In this document: positions 1 to 5,642 of the stretch, in pieces
Position numbering within the stretch: position 1 is the first letter of the stretch
Layout of the letters: every line of letters starts with the position of its first letter
Assembly: GCA_017961965.1 (NCBI GenBank)
Contig: JAGCWG010000281.1
Span: 1-5,642, forward strand
DNA from: Bacteroidaceae bacterium
GTDB lineage: Bacteria > Bacteroidota > Bacteroidia > Bacteroidales > Bacteroidaceae
Direction of reading: 5' to 3'
DNA: 5,642 nt
The notes under the pieces: generated by a model
Told to the model about the DNA's origin: nothing
Databases searched by the model: none
What the model saw: only the letters and a program-made list of their open reading frames with translations
Position numbers and translations under genes: made by a program

Positions 1-311
1 ACAGAGTAGAGTGCCTTTGTCTTGTCGCCTGTGAGGAACTCATTGTAAGGTTCGCCAATCTTAGCTTCACCCACCTCGTTGGCAATATCAATGGCACCGT
101 CAAGAATCTGTTCCACACATGACTCTGCAGATGTGTAGCTTGTTTTTGATGTGTGCTTCTTGAAGTTAGCACCGAAACCAATCACGTTTGCATCTTCCAC
201 GTTTTCCTGATTGTTTACTGGTGCATTCTCGTCGTCGTCATCACCACAAGATGATACCGATACTGTAAGTCCCATTGCCATGAGACCAATCAAAAGATAA
301 TTTTTCTTCAT
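1..311 (-). CDS. Probable surface-exposed lipoprotein, possibly imelysin-like (M75); 3' end cut by window
   Basis: The first 103 residues are visible, starting at the ATG at 309-311; the rest lies beyond base 1. The start gives a classic lipoprotein signal: K2-K3, a hydrophobic stretch, then a lipobox V-S-S-C with the lipidated cysteine at residue 22. It is followed by G-D-D-D-D-E. Acidic residues just after the cysteine act as a surface-export signal in Bacteroidota lipoproteins, so the outer face of the outer membrane is likely. Residues 60-100 (helical, containing IANEVGEAKIGEPY) recall a conserved segment of Bacteroidota imelysin-like proteins, a family linked to iron uptake. In the members I recall, that segment lies later in the protein, and the diagnostic GxHxxE motif is not in view, so the family call is tentative. 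It lies 56 bp downstream of the porin gene on the same strand with no promoter visible between them, so cotranscription is likely. Confidence 0.8.
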   Translation of the reverse strand, partial: MKKNYLLIGLMAMGLTVSVSSCGDDDDENAPVNNQENVEDANVIGFGANFKKHTSKTSYTSAESCVEQILDGAIDIANEVGEAKIGEPYNEFLTGDKTKALYS

Positions 312-341
312 TTGTTTATTATTGTTAGTTTGTTAGTCCCT

Positions 342-369
342 AATTGTGAATTATGCATTATTAATTATT
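342..369. repeat. Short AT-rich heptad repeat between porin and lipoprotein genes
   Basis: Four consecutive 7-base units read AATTGTG, AATTATG, CATTATT and AATTATT, followed by AATTT. The array covers most of the gap between the two genes and includes bases 368-369 of the porin stop codon (368-370). It may be an eroded simple-sequence repeat of the AATTATG type. It shows no promoter or terminator character. Confidence 0.5.
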
Positions 370-1672
370 AATTTCTTGTGAACCAGCCTGCCCAGCCCAT
401 ACCTATGGCAAACTCATTTTCAGAGTTATATTTGCCACCTCCAATCTTGCGTGAAGTGTAGTCTGCCTTTATAATGAGGTTTGGAAGAGCTCGCCAGTTG
501 ATACCTGCAACCCACATATTTGTCTTGAGTCGATTGTCTGCAACATACATTCCTGTTACATCCTCCTGAGGATTGTAATATTCGTAGCGGCAGAAAGGTA
601 TGATGTTCGGGAAGTTTGCGTTGTTAATAATTCCACGTACCTTGACACCAAGCTCGCCACCATAAGCTACAGCCTCGTGTGCAATAGGTGTGATGCGTGA
701 GTATGGTGACTTATTTGACTGCTTACCATTCTTTGCAGAAAGGATATGTGAATTGGTGAGCGAGCCTTTGAGCCAGTTGGCACGTGCTTCAATCCATTTG
801 TTCTTATACTGTGCCTCTACATTATATATACGAAGAGGAAACTTGTCTGTATATTGGTTGGTCTTGTCAGAATTGCTTCCTATATTGTTACAGAAATAAT
901 ATGAGAGTCCCAAGCGTAATCCAGGTACACCTTTGTAATCCAATCGTGCCACGTATGCTGGGCTTGTAAAATTGTCTTCCTCAAAATATCCTTGTTTTCC
1001 ACCTTGAGCCCAATTGTTACGGTCAAAGCCGTTAGCGTTGAGACCTGCAACAATCATAGCCTGATATGTGAATGAGGCATAGCCCTTTCCAAACTGACCG
1101 AAGAATTCAAGACCTGTCTCATGCCATGTATTTGGAATTATTGATGTCTCACCCTCTGGACGTACCGTACCGAAAAAGTTGAGAGGTTCGTGGTGAGCAT
1201 TATTCTGTCCTACGGGAATAACAAAGTGACCTGCCCTTACGTTGAATGCTGGAGTAATGAGACGAGTGATGTGGAACTGCTCAATAGCAACTTCGCCACC
1301 TTTTTCTATCTCTGTCTCATATTCACCGTTCTCGGTATTCTCTATTTCTACGGCATTACCAGTACCGCCAGCTTCAAATTCAACCTCAACACCGAGTATC
1401 CATTTGTCGGTGAACTTGTAGTCGCCAGCCACCACGAGTCGTGGAATGCTTATCGTGTTACGATTTACCTTGCGTGTACCATCTGAGCCACCGTAGAAAC
1501 GGTTCGTTCCATAGTCTTTGAAAGCGCTTACCATCTCTCCATATCCTCCAATGCGGTATTTGCTGAAACTTTGGTAGTCGGCTATCGAATCACCATTCTG
1601 CTGAGCTTGTGCGGAAATGGCACAAGCTACAGCACCAATCATAATGGATGTTTTAAGAATCATGTTTGTCAT
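368..1672 (-). CDS. Outer-membrane beta-barrel porin, OprO/OprP-like
   Basis: This 434-residue protein has a Sec signal peptide (hydrophobic residues 9-20, probable cleavage after AQA at 21-23), then alternating polar/aromatic strands typical of an outer-membrane barrel. A conserved block at about 146-188 reads RAGHFVIPVG, then HHEP, FFGTVRPEGE and IIPNTWHETG. It matches the pattern of the phosphate-selective-porin-like family common in Bacteroidota, where such barrels often go unnamed. A very acidic stretch at about 109-128 may be an extracellular loop. The substrate cannot be read from sequence; family names referring to phosphate should not be taken literally. The ATG at 1672 has AAGG four bases upstream; a second ATG nine bases later (residue 4) is also possible and keeps the signal peptide. 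The downstream lipoprotein gene suggests a two-part outer-membrane uptake unit, possibly for a metal, which is inference. Confidence 0.85.
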   Translation of the reverse strand: MTNMILKTSIMIGAVACAISAQAQQNGDSIADYQSFSKYRIGGYGEMVSAFKDYGTNRFYGGSDGTRKVNRNTISIPRLVVAGDYKFTDKWILGVEVEFEAGGTGNAVEIENTENGEYETEIEKGGEVAIEQFHITRLITPAFNVRAGHFVIPVGQNNAHHEPLNFFGTVRPEGETSIIPNTWHETGLEFFGQFGKGYASFTYQAMIVAGLNANGFDRNNWAQGGKQGYFEEDNFTSPAYVARLDYKGVPGLRLGLSYYFCNNIGSNSDKTNQYTDKFPLRIYNVEAQYKNKWIEARANWLKGSLTNSHILSAKNGKQSNKSPYSRITPIAHEAVAYGGELGVKVRGIINNANFPNIIPFCRYEYYNPQEDVTGMYVADNRLKTNMWVAGINWRALPNLIIKADYTSRKIGGGKYNSENEFAIGMGWAGWFTRN

Positions 1673-1694
1673 TTTACCTTAATTTTTTCGACTG

Positions 1695-1726
1695 CAAAAT
1701 TAGAAATAATGCTATTCTGTAGCAAT
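1695..1726 (-). promoter_or_regulatory. Bacteroides-type promoter for the porin operon
   Basis: On the minus strand, TAATTTTG (1702-1695) is a perfect TAnnTTTG -7 box. ATTG (1726-1723) lies exactly 20 bp upstream and matches three of four bases of the TTTG -33 box. Transcription would begin near 1688-1690, giving a leader of only about 16-18 bases before the porin ATG. The -33 box overlaps the first ATACYYA heptamer and one arm of an 8-bp inverted repeat, so a protein bound there could block or modulate this promoter. Confidence 0.7.
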
Positions 1727-1836
1727 ACTCATTTTCTGTGAAAAGTCCCTTTTAATATGAGTATATTTGTTGCAAATGGGTATGGAGGTGTTGTTTTGAT
1801 ACCTACTTTTTTCTACTGATACCCACAAATAGGTAT
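1725..1836. promoter_or_regulatory. Cluster of six ATACYYA heptamers, candidate operator
   Basis: Copies lie at 1725-1731 (plus), 1758-1764 (minus), 1777-1783 (minus), 1799-1805 (plus), 1819-1825 (plus) and 1830-1836 (minus). The fourth and fifth extend to TGATACCYAC and are spaced exactly 20 bp apart. The fifth and sixth form an imperfect palindrome. The first two form a perfect 8-bp inverted repeat, ATACTCAT (1725-1732) and ATGAGTAT (1757-1764). The cluster begins at the porin -33 box and extends upstream of it. The binding protein is unknown. It does not resemble a Fur box. Confidence 0.5.
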
Positions 1837-1948
1837 ATGTATTCAGCTGTTGTACCATGATGTTCAGCACAAGTCCTACTTAGTTTTTTTGTAAACACGA
1901 GATTGCAAAAAGCCTATGCGTTTCATTCTCTTTTGCGTGATTTATAGT

Positions 1949-1975
1949 GCTGTGCGTGTGCACAGTAAGTTTTTT
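1949..1975 (+). terminator. Terminator-like hairpin with no obvious upstream gene
   Basis: CTGTGC (1950-1955) and GCACAG (1960-1965) pair around a GTGT loop; G1949 and T1966 could add a wobble pair. Four bases later come six T residues (1970-1975). This has the form of a weak intrinsic terminator for plus-strand transcription, yet no plus-strand gene lies upstream. It could end an unannotated short RNA, block antisense transcription from the porin side, or be chance. Confidence 0.35.
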
Positions 1976-2006
1976 CTCAAAAAATATAAAAATATTTATG
2001 TAAATG

Positions 2007-2038
2007 TTTGGTGATAAAAAATGAAAAACATATATTTG
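2007..2038 (+). promoter_or_regulatory. Consensus Bacteroides-type promoter for the small-protein operon
   Basis: TTTG (2007-2010), 20 bases, then TATATTTG (2031-2038) matches the phylum consensus (TTTG, 19-21 bp, TAnnTTTG) at every defined position. Transcription would start near 2043-2046, leaving a leader of about 95 bases. The leader contains the near-palindrome ATTTCCATGGGAAT (2058-2071). A perfect match predicts strong or constitutive expression unless the leader is regulated. Confidence 0.75.
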
Positions 2039-2123
2039 CCACCGTAGAATTTGAATGATTTCCATGGGAATATAGATATGTTTTACATCGGGAATGAATA
2101 AATAAAAAGAAATTAAGATTAGT

Positions 2124-2130
2124 AAGGAGA
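2124..2130 (+). promoter_or_regulatory. Strong Shine-Dalgarno sequence of the small gene
   Basis: AAGGAGA lies eight bases before the ATG at 2139. Bacteroidota genes usually lack a clear Shine-Dalgarno sequence, so a near-perfect one stands out. It is the main argument that this short frame is a real gene with this start. Confidence 0.75.
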
Positions 2131-2138
2131 ACAATGTT

Positions 2139-2363
2139 ATGACAAAGAACAAGACAACTAAGCGTGTGTTGACACGTCAGGAATTGGATATGAACAAATG
2201 GTGGACCAGCCTTACCATCACAAATAAGGAAAATCTGTCTGGACAGCCTTATCCTGTATGTACAAGCTGGTGGAATCATATTACATTGGAAGAACGTATC
2301 CGTTTGCATGATGCTTCAGGTATTGTACGCTCTCCACGTAACTATTGTCATGGTTTTACATAA
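2139..2363 (+). CDS. Small 74-residue protein of unknown function with duplicated WW motif
   Basis: I do not recognise this protein. It has a basic N-terminus (residues 1-13), no signal peptide and no membrane segment, so it is probably cytoplasmic. It holds two aligned motifs of the form W-W-x-x-[L/I]-T, then [K/R] four residues on and L three further: residues 21-33 (WWTSLTITNKENL) and 44-56 (WWNHITLEERIRL). The 23-residue offset suggests an internal duplication or two similar short helices. Cysteines are at 41 and 70, with His at 47, 57 and 71; these are too few and too scattered for a clear zinc site. A consensus promoter, a strong Shine-Dalgarno sequence and ordinary codon use support a real gene. 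The next gene starts 20 bases after its stop, so the two are probably cotranscribed. No function can be assigned. Confidence 0.75.
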   Translation: MTKNKTTKRVLTRQELDMNKWWTSLTITNKENLSGQPYPVCTSWWNHITLEERIRLHDASGIVRSPRNYCHGFT

Positions 2364-2383
2364 TAAAATAACCATTTCGGTAA

Positions 2384-3379
2384 GTGAACAATAAAAAGAT
2401 TATACGTATAATAGAAAGAAGGGTACTTATCATGGTATCCTTCTTTGTTTTTGCCGTCATATGTTGTGCGCAGGACTATGTCTCTGTTATGTTTTATAAC
2501 TGCGAGAATACTTTTGACATTCAACATGATGAAGGTAAGGATGATTATGATTTCCTGCCTACGGGAACGCGAAACTGGTCACGCTACAGATTCTACAATA
2601 AGTTGAAGGGTATTGCCAAGGTTATAGCCATGGTGGATGAGTCTCAACCAGTCGGACTTGTCGGTTTGTGTGAGGTGGAGAATGATACGGTACTTACGTA
2701 TCTTACGGAACGTACTATGCTTCATCGTATTGGTTACAAGTACGTGATGACTCATTCGGATGATCGGCGAGGAATGAATGTTGCACTTTTGTATCAACCT
2801 TTTTTGTTTAGGATGATTGGTGAACCAAAGTCTTTGCGTTCCACAGATCTGTATAAGACGACGCGTGACGTGTTGAGGGTAGGAGGACAACTTGTGAATG
2901 GTGATACAGTGTTTGTGTATGTCTGTCATCTTCCAAGTAAACTTGGTGGACGTGAGGCTGAATCAAGTAGCCGTAAGATTATGAATATGGTTGTGCAAGA
3001 TATTGATACCTTGCAAAAAACGATACAGAATTCCTACTTCATAGTTATGGGTGACTTCAATGCAGATATGTCATCTCCTTTGTTCAAACAACTGAAAGAT
3101 TATTCATTTGTTGATCTTATGGAAGGTCGGAATGGTGGAACGTACAAGTACCATGGGGCATGGTCGATATTAGACCATATCCTTGTGTCTTCCTCTTTCC
3201 TTAGTTATGATGCTTCGCTCCGCACATCATTTGATGATTCTGGTATTCTTTCCTCTCCATATCTCTTGGAAAATGACAATATGTATGGAGGTCATAAGCC
3301 TCGTCGTACCTACCTATGGACAAAATACAATGGTGGTATTAGTGACCACCTTCCTGTATGGATGCGGATAAGATGGTAA
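2384..3379 (+). CDS. Exported endonuclease/exonuclease/phosphatase-fold protein
   Basis: This protein belongs to the DNase I-like metal-dependent phosphoesterase superfamily. All expected active-site segments are present (numbered from the GTG start): YNCENTFD at 38-45, CEVEN at 96-100 with the metal-binding Glu, DRRGMNVALLY at 127-137, CHLPSK with His182, GDFNAD at 223-228, LDH at 263-265 and SDH at 320-322. It should therefore be active; the substrate (nucleic acid, phospholipid or small phosphoester) cannot be told. The N-terminus is a signal peptide with probable cleavage after C-C-A (residue 29), so it acts in the periplasm or outside. Two starts are possible. GTG at 2384 supplies the positively charged region (KK, R, RR) a signal peptide needs. 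ATG at 2432 has a better Shine-Dalgarno-like sequence (AAGG at 2419-2422) but leaves no positive charge. I prefer GTG, with moderate certainty. It is probably cotranscribed with the small gene upstream. Confidence 0.88.
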   Translation: MNNKKIIRIIERRVLIMVSFFVFAVICCAQDYVSVMFYNCENTFDIQHDEGKDDYDFLPTGTRNWSRYRFYNKLKGIAKVIAMVDESQPVGLVGLCEVENDTVLTYLTERTMLHRIGYKYVMTHSDDRRGMNVALLYQPFLFRMIGEPKSLRSTDLYKTTRDVLRVGGQLVNGDTVFVYVCHLPSKLGGREAESSSRKIMNMVVQDIDTLQKTIQNSYFIVMGDFNADMSSPLFKQLKDYSFVDLMEGRNGGTYKYHGAWSILDHILVSSSFLSYDASLRTSFDDSGILSSPYLLENDNMYGGHKPRRTYLWTKYNGGISDHLPVWMRIRW

Positions 3380-3450
3380 GAAACAGAATTCATCTATTAT
3401 CGCGAGAATATCTAATGTGCGTAAGATGGTTGCTGTTTTATAAAATTTAA

Positions 3451-3538
3451 ACTACCATCAAAATCTTTTTTGACTACCATGAAAATAGATTTAAACTACC
3501 ATCAAAAATAATTTTGACTACCATCAAAATTTTGTTTG
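3451..3538. repeat. Four tandem 22-bp repeats, core ACTACCATCAAAA
   Basis: The octamer ACTACCAT starts at 3451, 3473, 3495 and 3517, an exact 22-bp period. Units 1, 3 and 4 continue CAAAA; unit 2 reads GAAAA. In units 1 and 3 the core is followed by four variable bases and TTTTG, so CAAAA and TTTTG form a small inverted repeat within each unit; in unit 4 they abut as CAAAATTTTG (3525-3534). The sequence before the units alternates: TTTAA before units 1 and 3, TTTTG before units 2 and 4, hinting at a 44-bp higher-order unit. The array lies between convergent genes, downstream of both stop codons. A 22-bp period is about two helical turns, fitting an array of protein-binding sites on one face of the DNA. 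The function is unknown. Confidence 0.8.
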
Positions 3539-3545
3539 GTATGAG

Positions 3546-3587
3546 AAAAAAAAATAACCCCGTTATTGCGATGTGCTATAACGGGGT
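3546..3587 (-). terminator. Intrinsic terminator of secA
   Basis: A perfect 10-bp stem pairs ACCCCGTTAT (3557-3566) with ATAACGGGGT (3578-3587) around an 11-base loop. On the minus strand the stem is followed closely by nine T residues (plus-strand A at 3546-3554). It begins 26 bases after the secA stop codon. On the plus strand the downstream sequence is AT-rich but lacks a long T-run, so termination of the converging transcript is possible but weaker. Confidence 0.9.
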
Positions 3588-3613
3588 ATATTATTGTTTG
3601 TCTTAGCGTTGGA

Positions 3614-5642
3614 TTAGAGCCCCTTGCCATGACAATGCTTATACTTCTTTCCTGAGCCACAAGGACATGGATCGTTTCGGCCAATCTTTGGACCTTGGTT
3701 AACGATAGGCTGTGTAGGTTGCTGTGCACGAGTGTCGCGACGAGCTGCAGCCATATCTGATGGCTCGTCTGGATTCTCCTTGCTCTCTACATACTGTGGC
3801 TTTGGCTCTGGACGCTGTGGCTGAGCCTGAGTCTGCTGTACTTCCTCGTTCTCAAGTTCTGGGATAGAACAACGCATGAGAACGGATACTGTATTGTCGT
3901 TAATTTCGTTGACCATATTGTCGAAGAGAGTGACAGACTCAAGCTTGAAGATGAGGAGTGGATCCTTCTGCTCGTATGATGCATTCTGTACAGACTGCTT
4001 GAGTTCATCGAGTGCACGGAGGTTCTCCTTCCAAGCCTCATCGATGGTGTGGAGCAACATTGACTTCTCGAAAGCGATGAGAAGATTGTCACATTGTGAC
4101 TCGTATGCTTCCTTGAGGTTGATGTTCATCCAGCGGCCACGACCGTTACCCCATGTGATAGGAACCTGTACGTTTACCTGGTCGATGTTAGCAATTCTAT
4201 CCTTATTATCTTCGTATGCCTTCTTGATAACTTGGAATGCAATATTCTTGAGACGGCTTGTGCGCTCCTTGAATGTAGCGATAACAACATCGAATGTCTT
4301 GTCTTCAAGTTTTTCGCGTTCTGTGTCCTCGAACTCTGTAGCTGTGAATGGTATTTCCATTGCGAAGAGACGGAAGAAGTCCTCACGTACATCGTTGTAG
4401 TTTCCATTGTGCATTACGTGGAGTACACGATCCCAAATCATGTTGGAAATATCCATACCGATACGCTGTCCCATGAGTGCATGACGACGACGTTCGTAGA
4501 TGACCTTACGCTGCTTGTTCATCACATCATCGTACTCAAGGAGGCGCTTACGGATACCAAAGTTGTTTTCCTCAACTTTCTTCTGTGCACGCTCAATTGA
4601 CTTGTTAATCATAGGGTGCTCAATCATCTCACCTTCTTCGAAACCGAGACGGTCCATAATCTTAGAGATACGGTCAGATGCGAAGAGACGCATGAGCTTG
4701 TCCTCAAGTGATACGTAGAATACTGATGAACCTGGGTCACCCTGACGACCTGCACGTCCTCGGAGCTGACGGTCAACACGACGGCTCTCGTGACGTTCTG
4801 TACCGATGATGGCAAGACCACCTGCAGCCTTAACCTCGTCAGAGAGCTTGATGTCGGTACCACGTCCTGCCATGTTTGTGGCAATTGTTACGATTGATTT
4901 CTGACCTGCCTGAGCAACGATGTCTGCCTCCTTCTGGTGAAGCTTGGCATTGAGGACATTGTGCTCAATCTTGCGGAGCTGAAGCATCTTAGAGAGCATC
5001 TCAGAGATTTCGACGGATGTAGTACCTACGAGTACTGGGCGACCAGCCTGAACCATACGCTCAATCTCTTCGATAACTGCCTTATACTTCTCGCGGTTTG
5101 TCTTGTAAACACGGTCGTTAAGATCCTTACGTGCGATAGGACGGTTAGTTGGAATCTCAACTACATCGAGTTTGTAGATGTCCCAGAACTCACCAGCCTC
5201 AGTGATGGCAGTACCAGTCATACCTGAGAGCTTATGGTACATACGGAAGTAGTTCTGGAGAGTGATAGTGGCAAATGTCTGTGTAGCAGCCTCTACCTTA
5301 ACGCGCTCCTTAGCCTCTACTGCCTGATGGAGACCGTCAGACCAACGACGACCATCCATGATACGACCTGTCTGCTCATCGACAATCTTAACCTGTCCGT
5401 CCATTACGACATAATCGTCGTCCTTGATGAACATCGTGTATGCCTTGAGGAGCTGTTGGATAGTATGAACACGCTCTGCCTTGATTGCGTAGTCCTGCAT
5501 GAGTGCATCCTTCTGAGCGATTTTCTCTTCCTCAGGAAGGTTCTTTGCCTCAAGTTCTGAAAGTTGTGATGTGATATCTGGGAGGACGAAGAAGTTGTCG
5601 TCCTTTACGATGCTTGCGATAAGTTGGTTACCCTTGTCTGTC
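3614..5642 (-). CDS. secA: Preprotein translocase ATPase SecA, N-terminus cut by window
   Basis: SecA is the motor ATPase that drives unfolded preproteins through SecYEG. The frame is open to the window edge: 675 residues are visible (first full codon at 5639-5641), so the ATG at 5500 is internal and not the start. The missing N-terminus would hold the Walker A and B motifs. In order, counting from the window edge, I see the end of the preprotein-crosslinking region (TDKG at 1-4), [16 protein letters not shown] (about 97-112), the second nucleotide-binding domain with [12 protein letters not shown] (about 255-266) and the arginine-finger region [16 protein letters not shown] (about 291-306), then the helical wing/scaffold. 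The tail is a Pro/Gln-rich linker and a SEC-C zinc motif with C659, C661, C670 and H671. All visible motifs are intact. The gene probably has its own promoter outside the window and ends at the terminator at 3546-3587. Confidence 0.98.
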   Translation of the reverse strand, partial: TDKGNQLIASIVKDDNFFVLPDITSQLSELEAKNLPEEEKIAQKDALMQDYAIKAERVHTIQQLLKAYTMFIKDDDYVVMDGQVKIVDEQTGRIMDGRRWSDGLHQAVEAKERVKVEAATQTFATITLQNYFRMYHKLSGMTGTAITEAGEFWDIYKLDVVEIPTNRPIARKDLNDRVYKTNREKYKAVIEEIERMVQAGRPVLVGTTSVEISEMLSKMLQLRKIEHNVLNAKLHQKEADIVAQAGQKSIVTIATNMAGRGTDIKLSDEVKAAGGLAIIGTERHESRRVDRQLRGRAGRQGDPGSSVFYVSLEDKLMRLFASDRISKIMDRLGFEEGEMIEHPMINKSIERAQKKVEENNFGIRKRLLEYDDVMNKQRKVIYERRRHALMGQRIGMDISNMIWDRVLHVMHNGNYNDVREDFFRLFAMEIPFTATEFEDTEREKLEDKTFDVVIATFKERTSRLKNIAFQVIKKAYEDNKDRIANIDQVNVQVPITWGNGRGRWMNINLKEAYESQCDNLLIAFEKSMLLHTIDEAWKENLRALDELKQSVQNASYEQKDPLLIFKLESVTLFDNMVNEINDNTVSVLMRCSIPELENEEVQQTQAQPQRPEPKPQYVESKENPDEPSDMAAARRDTRAQQPTQPIVNQGPKIGRNDPCPCGSGKKYKHCHGKGL

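Larger units (their letters stand above)
1673..2138. other. Divergent intergenic region, 466 bp
   Basis: This gap separates the minus-strand porin operon from the plus-strand small-protein gene. From left to right it holds the porin promoter (1695-1726), a cluster of six ATACYYA heptamers (1725-1836), an apparently empty stretch (about 1840-1945), a terminator-like hairpin (1949-1975), and the plus-strand promoter (2007-2038) with a leader of roughly 95 bases. Minus-strand open frames in the right half overlap the plus-strand gene and are very rich in Ile, Phe and His, as expected of chance frames in AT-rich DNA. I see no RNA gene that I recognise. Confidence 0.7.

Noticed and set aside
1190..1486. 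Plus-strand open frames inside the porin gene (690-899, 784-969, 1190-1486)
   Set aside because: They are antisense to a well-supported barrel protein and show no coding features of their own.
1725..1836. Fur box for iron control of the porin/lipoprotein operon
   Set aside because: Nothing resembles the GATAATGATAAT-type repeats; the heptamer present is different.
1880..2309. Two overlapping minus-strand open frames (1880-2152 and 1977-2309)
   Set aside because: They run antisense over the consensus promoter and the small plus-strand gene, have odd Ile/Phe/His-rich composition from AT-rich DNA and no ribosome site; treated as chance frames.
3369..3431. Direct repeat TAAGATGGT at the end of the phosphoesterase gene (3369-3377) and again near 3422
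   Set aside because: Nine bases, only two copies, one inside coding sequence; probably chance.
3451..3538. CRISPR array
   Set aside because: A 22-bp period with a 13-base core leaves only about 9 AT-rich bases between cores, far too short for spacers, and there are no cas genes nearby.
3876..4400. Plus-strand 174-residue open frame and several others antisense to secA
   Set aside because: They are Ser/Arg/Leu-rich shadows of the conserved secA frame with no family resemblance.
5498..5500. ATG at 5500 as the start of SecA
   Set aside because: The frame stays open to the window edge, and the 47 residues upstream ([16 protein letters not shown]) are typical SecA sequence, so this ATG is internal.

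Overview
The window looks like chromosomal DNA from a Bacteroidota organism, most likely Prevotella or a close relative. Three things point there. SecA has the Bacteroidota-type sequence and tail. Two promoter-like sites match the Bacteroides-type consensus (TTTG, about 20 bp, TAnnTTTG). The lipoprotein carries a run of acidic residues right after its lipidated cysteine, a surface-export signal described in this phylum. Taxonomy is inferred from the sequence alone.

Left part (1-1672, minus strand). A 434-residue outer-membrane beta-barrel of the OprO/OprP-like porin type is followed 56 bp downstream by a lipoprotein gene that runs off the window. The lipoprotein has a likely surface-export signal and a short segment reminiscent of imelysin-like (M75) proteins. 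They probably form one operon read from a consensus promoter at 1695-1726. Upstream of and overlapping the -33 box lie six copies of the heptamer ATACYYA within 112 bp, a candidate regulator-binding cluster.

Middle (1673-3379). The 466-bp divergent intergenic region holds that cluster, an orphan terminator-like hairpin and a near-perfect plus-strand promoter. This promoter serves a 74-residue protein of unknown function with two copies of a WW-containing motif and an unusually strong Shine-Dalgarno sequence. Twenty bases later comes an exported endonuclease/exonuclease/phosphatase-fold protein with all its recognisable catalytic motifs. These two genes are probably cotranscribed.

Right part (3380-5642). 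A short convergent intergenic region contains four tandem 22-bp units with the core ACTACCATCAAAA and then a strong intrinsic terminator for secA. The 3' three-quarters or so of secA fills the rest on the minus strand, ending in a zinc-binding SEC-C motif.

No RNA gene, insertion sequence, CRISPR array or complete undescribed multi-gene system is visible. The least explained items are the 22-bp repeat array, the ATACYYA cluster and the small WW-repeat protein.
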